DNA of 11,741 nt from Solirubrobacterales bacterium (GTDB lineage: Bacteria > Actinomycetota > Thermoleophilia > Solirubrobacterales > 70-9): assembly GCA_030835185.1 (NCBI GenBank), contig JAUQWL010000053.1, positions 1-11,741 of the forward strand, read 5' to 3'. Below, one piece after another: positions 6,648 through 11,741 of this stretch; position 1 is the stretch's first letter, and every line of letters starts with the position of its first letter. A program made the translations under genes and the position numbers. The notes beneath the pieces are model-generated. The model had not been told where the DNA came from. It did no database searches and saw only the letters and a program-made list of their open reading frames with translations.

Positions 6648-7477
6648 GGCGTGGGCTCGACCTCTCCTTGCGGGGTCTCTTCGGCGGCGGCCTCAAGCTC
6701 GGCCTCCTGAGTCTTCACGACGGAATCCTGGGCGGTCTGGATGTCGGTCTTCAGCTGCTCGAGGAAGGCTTCGTATTCGCTGACGGAAACCACGTCCACC
6801 TGAGCTTCCATGGAGTCGTAGCCCTGCCCGGAAAGCAGCGAGGCGCGGCCGGAATAGACGCCTTCCTCGTCGGCGCGGAAGTAGACGCGGTTCGTCTTGC
6901 CCGGTACAGCCTGGGCCTTGCCTGTCAGTGACGGGACGTTCCAGCCGTGGATTACGTCGGCCGAGACGAGGTCCAGTGCGACGGTCGTATCGACCGGGAC
7001 GACCAGACGGTGATACGTGAAGGTCGCGTTCGGGTAGTCGTAGCGCCAGAGCCACTGCTGGCCGGTAGCCTGGATCTCCAACCGGCCATCGTCGTTCAGC
7101 CCGGCGACCTGGCTGCTGCCGACCGGAACTTCGCGCGCCTGGCTCGAGAAGACGGTCGCGGTCACAAAGAGCGCCACCGCCACCACACCGAGCCCGAGCC
7201 CGACCCTGAGCTGCCCGCCCTTGCCGGAATTCCCGGCGTCGGCGTGGCGGTGGTGCCGCTTCGTCGCGCGGAGGATCGCCAGGTTGACCGCGACGATCGC
7301 GATCACGATGAGGATGAAGGTGATCCAGTGAAAGGTGTTGACCTTTTCGATCCCAGGCGACGCGGCGTCGGGGTTCAGCGAGAAGGCCGACGCCGGGGAG
7401 GCGAAGGCCGCAACGGCGAACAACGCGGTGGCGGTCGCCGGGAGCAGAGTCAGGAGTTTTCTGGAGCGAGACAGCAC
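6644..7477 (-). CDS. ctaC: Cytochrome oxidase subunit II homologue lacking the CuA site
   Basis: This 277-residue protein has a cleavable-looking signal (ending near ASPASA, 26-31), two membrane helices (about 50-70 and 92-110) and an external cupredoxin domain (about 115-232). Typical subunit II motifs are GQQWLWRYDYP (139-149, keeping the aromatic electron-entry region), DVIHGWNVPSLTGK (174-187) and VPGKTN (191-196). The CuA loop, normally GQCAELCGxxHxxM, reads GRASLLSGQGYDSM (210-223). Ala212 and Ser216 replace both cysteines, Leu214 the Glu and Tyr220 the second His; only His177 and Met223 remain. A 45-residue acidic, possibly helical tail follows; there is no fused cytochrome c domain. 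Translation must start at GTG 7477, because an in-frame stop (7490-7492) lies just upstream. There is no ribosome-binding sequence, but a -10 box sits close by, suggesting a leaderless transcript. It is the first gene of the operon. Confidence 0.92.
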   Translation of the reverse strand: MLSRSRKLLTLLPATATALFAVAAFASPASAFSLNPDAASPGIEKVNTFHWITFILIVIAIVAVNLAILRATKRHHRHADAGNSGKGGQLRVGLGLGVVAVALFVTATVFSSQAREVPVGSSQVAGLNDDGRLEIQATGQQWLWRYDYPNATFTYHRLVVPVDTTVALDLVSADVIHGWNVPSLTGKAQAVPGKTNRVYFRADEEGVYSGRASLLSGQGYDSMEAQVDVVSVSEYEAFLEQLKTDIQTAQDSVVKTQEAELEAAAEETPQGEVEPTP

Positions 7478-7486
7478 AGCGCGGCC

Positions 7487-7492
7487 ATTCTA
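7487..7492 (-). promoter_or_regulatory. Putative -10 box for the ctaC-ctaD-ctaB operon, leaderless arrangement
   Basis: On the minus strand the sequence GATTAGAAT contains TAGAAT, a good TANNNT -10 element. Its last base is 10 bases from the GTG start at 7477, so transcription would begin within a few bases of the start codon. This fits the missing Shine-Dalgarno sequence and the frequent leaderless starts of actinobacteria. No clear -35 element is visible. Confidence 0.42.
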
Positions 7493-7549
7493 ATCGGATG
7501 TGCCGGACAGGCGGCGGCGACCCGTGGGCGGAGGTCCGGGGAGGTCGCT

Positions 7550-7555
7550 TAGTGT
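7550..7555 (+). promoter_or_regulatory. Putative -10 box for the PAP2-flippase pair
   Basis: TAGTGT fits TANNNT and would place the transcript start near 7562, about five bases before the ATG at 7567. It supports that ATG over the upstream one at 7498, and with the opposite -10 at 7487-7492 it makes a compact divergent promoter region. No -35 element is convincing. Confidence 0.3.
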
Positions 7556-7566
7556 GTGGTCTGCGG

Positions 7567-8526
7567 ATGAACTGGCCGACCTCCAAGATGTCGCGTAAGA
7601 GGCGACAAAGATCCGCCCTCCGGATCGCCGGCTTTGCTGCTCTGGCGGCCGCTGTGATCGTGCCTCATGTCCGCTACCGGTTGCGCCTGCCGATGTCGGT
7701 GACGGTCGCTTCGACGGTGGCGGCTCCGGCAGCGATCGCCATCCTCTGGCCGCGCACGAAGACGCGCGACCTGCTCCTTTTCGCCAGCCAGATGTGGGCA
7801 TTCGCGGTCACTCACGAGCTTCCGTACGACGATCCCGAGCGCCTGCGCAAACGGCTGAAGATCGACTATACGATCAAGAGCGACCGCTGGATCGGGCGTG
7901 GCCGGCTACCGAATGCACGGCTCCAGCGAGCCCTGCACGATGGCCCCTGGGGCGAGTCGCTGACGACCTTTTCCGCCTGGACCCACTGGATCTGGTTCAT
8001 CCAGCCGAACTCGGCCCTGATCTGGATCCTGCTGCGCCGGCACGAGGCATTTCCGCACTCGGCCCGTCAGATGGCAGCCGTCTTCGACATCGGCTGTGCG
8101 ATCTACTTCCTCGTGCCCTCGGCGCCACCCTGGTGGGCATCGGCCCACGGTCACACCGGCGACGAGCAGATCAAGCGGGTGATGATCGAGTTCGGCGAGC
8201 GCATCTGGGGGCCGGCCTGGACCCGGATCTTCGGCACTCTGGGCAGTAACCCGTGGGCCGCGATGCCTTCCCTCCACTTCGCCACCGCCCTGATGGCAGC
8301 GATCCTGCTCAGCGAGAACGGCGGGCGCGTGCAGGGTGCGCTCGGGTGGTCCTACGCCGGGGCACTGGCGTTCGCGCTCGTATATCTGGGCGAGCACTAC
8401 ATAACGGACCTGCTCGCCGGCGCCGGCCTCGTCCTGCTCGTCCGCAAGGGGGAGCCGCTGGCGCGGCCGTTCGCGTCGCAGGTAAACAACGGCCTCAGGC
8501 GCCTTGAAGCGATCGCGACTGCCTGA
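7567..8526 (+). CDS. PAP2-superfamily integral membrane phosphatase/transferase (Aur1/Ipt1-like)
   Basis: This membrane protein resembles the Aur1-like branch of the PAP2 (type 2 phosphatidic acid phosphatase) superfamily, which acts on lipid phosphates or transfers phospho-head groups. With the start at 7567 it has 319 residues. The motif NPWAAMPSLHFATAL carries the PSLH histidine (His237), and GEHYITDLLAG carries the second catalytic His277 and Asp281. YFLVPSAPPWW, just before the core, is typical of the actinobacterial Aur1-like type. Five to six hydrophobic helices are visible, after a basic start (SRKRRQR). The frame opens at an ATG at 7498, but that would put its start 20 bases from the divergent ctaC start with no ribosome-binding site; a further ATG at 7588 is also possible. 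It is followed 36 bases later by a flippase-like gene, suggesting a shared role in envelope lipid handling. The substrate is unknown. Confidence 0.85.
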   Translation: MNWPTSKMSRKRRQRSALRIAGFAALAAAVIVPHVRYRLRLPMSVTVASTVAAPAAIAILWPRTKTRDLLLFASQMWAFAVTHELPYDDPERLRKRLKIDYTIKSDRWIGRGRLPNARLQRALHDGPWGESLTTFSAWTHWIWFIQPNSALIWILLRRHEAFPHSARQMAAVFDIGCAIYFLVPSAPPWWASAHGHTGDEQIKRVMIEFGERIWGPAWTRIFGTLGSNPWAAMPSLHFATALMAAILLSENGGRVQGALGWSYAGALAFALVYLGEHYITDLLAGAGLVLLVRKGEPLARPFASQVNNGLRRLEAIATA

Positions 8527-8562
8527 CATGGTCCCACCGGGGGTGTTGCGATCAGTTCCAGG

Positions 8563-9735
8563 TTGAAGCCTTCAGAGAAGGACCGCGCGGCTTCGGGCAG
8601 CAGGCCGGCCGGGCCTCCGGGCGAACCGGAGGTCGGGGTCGGGGAGGACGAAGGCGACGGCCTTCCCACGTTCACGGTCCGGGGGGCGATCCAGACCAGC
8701 GCCCTGATCCTGGCCCTGGTTGTCGGCATCTACTTCTTCGTGCCGAAACTGGTCGGCGTGGGAGACGCGATCGAAACCCTCGAAGAAGCCAGGCCGATCT
8801 GGTTCGCGGTCGCAGTCGGTTTCGGCGTGCTCTCTTTCGCCACCTACATCGCCCTCTTTCGTGCCGTCGTCGGCGGGGAGGTCTTCCCGGTCAGCTGGCG
8901 CGAGGCGTACGAGATAAACATGGCCGGGTTCGCGGCGACGCTTCTGTTTTCTGCCGGCGGTGCGGGTGGGGTCGTCCTCACCTACTGGGCGCTTCGCCAG
9001 GGGGGGATGGAGCGCCGCGATGTCGGCACCCGGATGGTCGCCTTCATCGTGCTCCACTACCTGTTCTATCCGCTCGCATTGGTCGTTTTCGGGGTACTGC
9101 TTCGAACCGGAGTGCTCAGCGGCAGCACGGCGGTCTCTCTGACGATCGTGCCCGCAGCGGTCGCCGGGCTGGTGATGATCGTCGGGCTGGCGATCGCGCT
9201 CGTCCCCAAGGACATCGAACGACGGCTGAAGGGATACGCCGAGCGCCGGCCCTCCGCCAGATACCTGGCGACCCTCGCGACCGTTCCGGCAACTGTGGCC
9301 GAGGGCGTCCGGGAGGCGCTGAGGCTGGTCGCGCGCCCGACGCGCGCCGGACTGGCCCTTCTCGGAGCGGCCGGCTTCTGGGCCGCGAACATCGGAATCC
9401 TGTGGGCATCCTTCAAGTCACTCGGGATCGCGATCCCGTTCGGCGTAGTGGTCATGGGCTTCTTCATCGGCATGGCTGCCAACCTGATCCCGTTCGTCCC
9501 GGCGGGGGTCGGCGCGGTCGATGCCGGCATGATCGGTACCTTCGTCCTCTTCGGCTTCCCGGAAGCCGAGGTGTTTGCGGCGATCCTGATCTATCGCCTG
9601 GTCGCCTTCTGGATGCCGATTCCCCCGGGCGTAGTCGCCTTCTTCCAGCTGCGTCGCACCGTCAGGCGCTGGAAGTCAGACGGACTGCCGATCGACCGGC
9701 CACCGCAACGTTCGCTGCTGCAGCCGGATGTCTGA
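8563..9735 (+). CDS. YbhN/UPF0104-type flippase-like membrane protein
   Basis: This 390-residue protein belongs to the family related to the membrane half of lysylphosphatidylglycerol synthase (MprF), often called flippase-like. It has a disordered Pro/Gly/acidic N-terminus of about 40 residues, then about eight membrane helices. Family signs are the segment NMAGFAATLLFSAGGAGG (118-135), followed by an amphipathic loop, and ANLIPFVPAGVGAVDAGMIG with a late IYRLVAFWMPIPPGV helix pair. No aminoacyltransferase domain is attached, so it is not a full MprF. The first in-frame start after the PAP2 stop is a TTG at 8563; no ATG or GTG precedes the conserved region, so TTG is the best choice. Sitting directly behind the PAP2 gene, it probably translocates or handles a lipid or polyprenyl-linked molecule; the substrate is not visible from sequence. 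Confidence 0.83.
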   Translation: MKPSEKDRAASGSRPAGPPGEPEVGVGEDEGDGLPTFTVRGAIQTSALILALVVGIYFFVPKLVGVGDAIETLEEARPIWFAVAVGFGVLSFATYIALFRAVVGGEVFPVSWREAYEINMAGFAATLLFSAGGAGGVVLTYWALRQGGMERRDVGTRMVAFIVLHYLFYPLALVVFGVLLRTGVLSGSTAVSLTIVPAAVAGLVMIVGLAIALVPKDIERRLKGYAERRPSARYLATLATVPATVAEGVREALRLVARPTRAGLALLGAAGFWAANIGILWASFKSLGIAIPFGVVVMGFFIGMAANLIPFVPAGVGAVDAGMIGTFVLFGFPEAEVFAAILIYRLVAFWMPIPPGVVAFFQLRRTVRRWKSDGLPIDRPPQRSLLQPDV

Positions 9736-9773
9736 TCGCAGGAGCACGAGGTTCCCGCACCTTCCCGCCGCTC

Positions 9774-9792
9774 GTCGGGTATTCGACCCGGC
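9774..9792 (+). terminator. Possible hairpin terminator after the flippase-like gene
   Basis: GTCGGGT (9774-9780) and ACCCGGC (9786-9792) pair over seven positions, one of them G-T, around the five-base loop ATTCG. It lies 39 bases past the stop codon in the 174-base gap before trxB. There is no T-tract, and further short GC inverted repeats follow, so this is tentative. Confidence 0.35.
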
Positions 9793-9836
9793 CCCGGGAG
9801 CGGGTCCACCCGACAGACCGGTCGGTGATCGTCGGC

Positions 9837-9842
9837 TATGCT
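9837..9842 (+). promoter_or_regulatory. Candidate -10 box for trxB
   Basis: TATGCT (TANNNT) lies in the only AT-rich pocket of the intergenic region (CTATGCTTCATAAAGTAAAG). It would give a leader of about 60 bases before the ATG at 9910. No clear -35 hexamer is found at 16-18 bases. Confidence 0.32.
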
Positions 9843-9909
9843 TCATAAAGTAAAGTGTTGAATCCGGAGACGGCCCCGAACCGGCCGGTCAAAGTCAGGA
9901 AAGAGGAGC

Positions 9910-10854
9910 ATGAGCAGTAGCGAAGTTGAAAACCTGATCATCATCGGTGGCGGTCCCGCCGGCTACACGGCTGCCCTGTACGCCTCCCGCGCCGAGCTCA
10001 ATCCGCTGATCTTCGAGGGTTTCCAGTGGGGAGGCCAGCTCCAGAATACGACCGACGTCGAGAACTACCCGGGCTTTCCCGAGGGCATCATGGGCCCGGA
10101 GATGATGAGCCGTTTCCGTGAGCAGGCCGAGAGGTTCGGCACCCGCTTCGTCAGCGACGATGTCGACCGGGTCGAGCTCGGCGACGGCGGCATTCAGAAG
10201 GTCTTCGTCGGCGACGACGAGTACAGGGCAAAAGCCGTGGTGCTGGCCATGGGTGCCGAACCGAGACGTCTCGGTGTGCCCGGCGAAATGGAACTGATGG
10301 GGCGCGGGATCTCGACCTGCGGCGTCTGCGACGGTGCCTTCTTCAAAGGGAGGAAGACGATGGTGGTCGGCGGCGGCGACTCGGCCATGGAAGATGCGGT
10401 ATTCGTCGCCAAGTTCGCGTCCGATCTCAGCCTGGTCCACCGGCGCGACGAGTTCCGCGCCTCGGCGATCATGCTGGAACGTGCCCAGGCGACTCCCAAC
10501 ATAGACCTGATGACCCCTTACGCCCCGGAGGAGTTCATCGCCGGCGAGGACAGCTCTCTCGCCACCGTCCGTCTGAAGCATTCCGAATCCGGAGATACCG
10601 AAGACGTCCCGGTTGACGGTGTCTTCGTGGCGATCGGTCACATCCCGCGGTCCGAAGTCGTCGCCGGGCAGGTTGACACCGATGACGAGGGTTACGTGAT
10701 CACCGATCCGGTTTCGACCAAGACGCATCTGGCCGGTGTCTTCGCCGTGGGGGACCTGGTCGACCACACCTACCGCCAGGCAGTCACCGCTGCCGGATCG
10801 GGCTGCCGCGGAGCGCTTGACGCGGAATGGTACCTGCGGGACACCGAGTTCTGA
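9910..10854 (+). CDS. trxB: Thioredoxin reductase (NADPH), low-molecular-weight flavoprotein type
   Basis: This FAD enzyme passes electrons from NADPH to thioredoxin in the cytosol. The 314 residues match the family length. IIGGGPAGYTAA (11-22) is the FAD dinucleotide fold. STCGVCDGAFF (135-145) carries the redox pair Cys137-Cys140 in the CxxCDG form. VVGGGDSAMEDA (152-163) and HRRDEFRAS (177-185) bind NADPH, favouring NADPH through the basic HRR. GVFAVGDLVDHTYRQAVTAAGSG (276-298) is the C-terminal FAD motif. All catalytic residues are intact. GGAAAGAGGAG just before the ATG is a strong ribosome-binding region. No thioredoxin gene follows; the next gene is convergent, so trxB is probably transcribed alone. 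The flavin could also serve a ferredoxin- or other thiol-linked partner, but the CxxC makes thioredoxin reductase by far the likeliest. Confidence 0.96.
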   Translation: MSSSEVENLIIIGGGPAGYTAALYASRAELNPLIFEGFQWGGQLQNTTDVENYPGFPEGIMGPEMMSRFREQAERFGTRFVSDDVDRVELGDGGIQKVFVGDDEYRAKAVVLAMGAEPRRLGVPGEMELMGRGISTCGVCDGAFFKGRKTMVVGGGDSAMEDAVFVAKFASDLSLVHRRDEFRASAIMLERAQATPNIDLMTPYAPEEFIAGEDSSLATVRLKHSESGDTEDVPVDGVFVAIGHIPRSEVVAGQVDTDDEGYVITDPVSTKTHLAGVFAVGDLVDHTYRQAVTAAGSGCRGALDAEWYLRDTEF

Positions 10855-10921
10855 CCAGTCGGTCCTTCACCACCGCGCAGCACGTCGAGTCCGCTGAACT
10901 CGGTCGCTGACCGGTTTCGCG

Positions 10922-10984
10922 ATGACCGTTTTCGATCGCGGGCCCGGCTTCACAATGGCCGTTTTCGATCGCGGGTCCGGCTTC
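10922..10984. repeat. Two tandem 30-base direct repeats, 33-base period, intergenic
   Basis: Copies at 10922-10951 and 10955-10984 match at 28 of 30 positions (differences at the fourth base, A/G, and in GGGCCC versus GGGTCC) and are separated by three bases. The core CCGTTTTCGATCGCGGG is identical in both and contains the palindrome CGATCG. A weaker third resemblance (ACCGGTTTCGCGATG) precedes them at 10910-10924. The repeats occupy the 164-base gap between convergent trxB and the class IV aminotransferase. They could be an intergenic repeat family, a protein-binding site pair or part of a terminator. Confidence 0.8.
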
Positions 10985-11018
10985 CGGGCAAATACGCGAA
11001 TCCACATCCGGCCTCCGG

Positions 11019-11741
11019 TCACTCATGCCCGGTTTCTCTTTCGACGGCGGCGGTGACGACCTCCGCTGCCTCGCGGGTTCTTGGTGCGGGCCCGGTCGGT
11101 ATCGCGCGGTTGTCGATCGAGTCGACGGCCTGGATCTCGCGTGTGGTCGATGCGAGAAAGGCCTCCCGGGCACCGAAGACGTCGTCGACGCCGAAGCGGC
11201 CGGTTTCGACATCGCAGCCGGCGATCACGTAGCGCCGGGTGATCGAGTCGAGCACCCCCGCTGCGGTCTCGGTGGTCCTGAGCGATCCCTCCCGGGAAAC
11301 CCAGAACAGCGTCGAGGTCGGCGCTTCCAGCACCAGGCCGTCGGCGGTGACCAGCAGTGCCTCGTCGGCACCTGCTTTCTTCGCGATCCGGGTTGCCTGC
11401 ATGTTGGCGGCGTAAGAAAGCGACTTGACGCCGTCGAGGATCAACGTAGGGGAGTAGGCGACCGTCGCCAGGGAGACCGAAGGCGAGTGGGCCGGAAGCG
11501 TTTCGATCGACAGCACGCGTCGACCGGCTCGTGTCACGACGATCCTCATCAGGCAGTCCGCCCGGCCGACACTTCCGAGCAGGGCCTGCGCGTCGGCTTC
11601 GACAAGGGAGAGATCCAGTTCGAGGTCGATCGCTCCGGCCGAGGCCTCCAGCCGGGCGAGGTGCGCGGTCAGGGCGAAGGGCCGGCCCCGGTAGCAGCGC
11701 AGAACCTCAAAGACACCGTCGCCACGGAAGAGGCCGTCGTC
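11019..11741 (-). CDS. Class IV PLP-dependent aminotransferase (BCAT/aminodeoxychorismate lyase family), 5' truncated
   Basis: This is a fold-type IV PLP enzyme, the family of branched-chain aminotransferase, D-amino acid transaminase and 4-amino-4-deoxychorismate lyase (PabC). The frame is open to the window edge, and 240 residues are visible. They begin DDGLFRGDGVFEVLRCYRGR, the classic N-terminal motif, followed by PFALTAHLARLEASA, so only a short N-terminal piece should be missing; the ATG at 11549 is internal, not the start. Taking that ATG as residue 1, the likely Schiff-base lysine is Lys42 in DGVKSLSYAANMQA. ADEALLVTADGLVLEAPTSTLFWV (60-83) holds the conserved Glu and cofactor-phosphate region. 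The short length and this motif style suit PabC/BCAT-like proteins in general; I cannot choose the substrate. It converges on trxB. Confidence 0.9.
   Translation of the reverse strand, partial: DDGLFRGDGVFEVLRCYRGRPFALTAHLARLEASAGAIDLELDLSLVEADAQALLGSVGRADCLMRIVVTRAGRRVLSIETLPAHSPSVSLATVAYSPTLILDGVKSLSYAANMQATRIAKKAGADEALLVTADGLVLEAPTSTLFWVSREGSLRTTETAAGVLDSITRRYVIAGCDVETGRFGVDDVFGAREAFLASTTREIQAVDSIDNRAIPTGPAPRTREAAEVVTAAVERETGHE

Noticed and set aside
4953..7477. Sequencing error or frameshift as the cause of the missing oxidase ligands
   Set aside because: The changes are separate substitutions in five or more places, the frames are uninterrupted, and alignment with the family continues on both sides of each site; I re-read the codons at each position.
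9736..9909. SigR-type (GGAAT-N16-GTT) promoter upstream of trxB
   Set aside because: I looked for it because trxB is often under SigR in actinobacteria, but no convincing pair of elements is present.
9895..10767. 290-codon minus-strand frame opposite trxB
   Set aside because: Antisense of a fully recognisable trxB; no domain and no supporting start context.
10922..10984. CRISPR array
   Set aside because: Only two copies, with a three-base gap instead of a spacer, and no cas genes nearby.
10784..11212. Minus-strand frame with an 11-residue peptide repeat (EAGPAIENGH)
   Set aside because: It overlaps the ends of two real genes in other frames; the peptide repeat is just the 33-base DNA repeat read in frame.

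Overview
The window is high-GC, densely packed bacterial chromosome. The style is actinobacterial: a GTG-started cytochrome oxidase subunit II, CtaB/CtaA heme A enzymes, -10-like TANNNT boxes placed close to start codons, and an Aur1-type PAP2 protein beside a YbhN-like flippase. I infer an actinobacterium, possibly of the Thermoleophilia/Solirubrobacterales type, but no marker gene here settles the taxonomy.

Layout. At the left edge is the 3' part of a class III aminotransferase (+). It converges, across a strong hairpin at 1193-1242, on a minus-strand pair: a diheme lipoprotein cytochrome c followed by heme A synthase (ctaA). A two-CBS-domain protein (+) diverges from the cytochrome. Next comes a tight minus-strand operon read from 7477 down to 3576: subunit II (ctaC), subunit I (ctaD), heme O synthase (ctaB), a 37-residue one-helix protein and a 96-residue two-helix protein. 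Diverging from it on the plus strand are a PAP2-family membrane protein and a YbhN-like flippase. Thioredoxin reductase (trxB, +) follows, and a class IV aminotransferase (-) runs off the right edge.

The main observation is in the oxidase operon. Both core subunits keep the length, membrane layout and scaffold motifs of a heme-copper oxidase but have lost nearly all cofactor ligands. In subunit I the low-spin heme His pair has become Tyr84 and Thr400. The three CuB His have become Thr261, Gln310 and Asn311. The cross-linked Tyr is Met265, the D-channel Asp is Gly113, the K-channel Lys is Ile339, and the heme-propionate Arg pair is Asp-Gln. Only the heme a3 His (His398) survives. In subunit II both CuA cysteines, the bridging Glu and one His are gone; only His177 and Met223 remain. 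The reading frames are intact and overlap by four bases, so this looks like a maintained pseudo-oxidase complex rather than a decaying pseudogene. It sits with genes for heme O and heme A synthesis and near a membrane-anchored diheme cytochrome c. No subunit III gene is present. A working hypothesis is that a duplicated oxidase became a non-catalytic membrane complex (assembly, scaffold, regulation or another transport role) while a normal ctaC/D/E set exists elsewhere in the genome. The window cannot show that second set.
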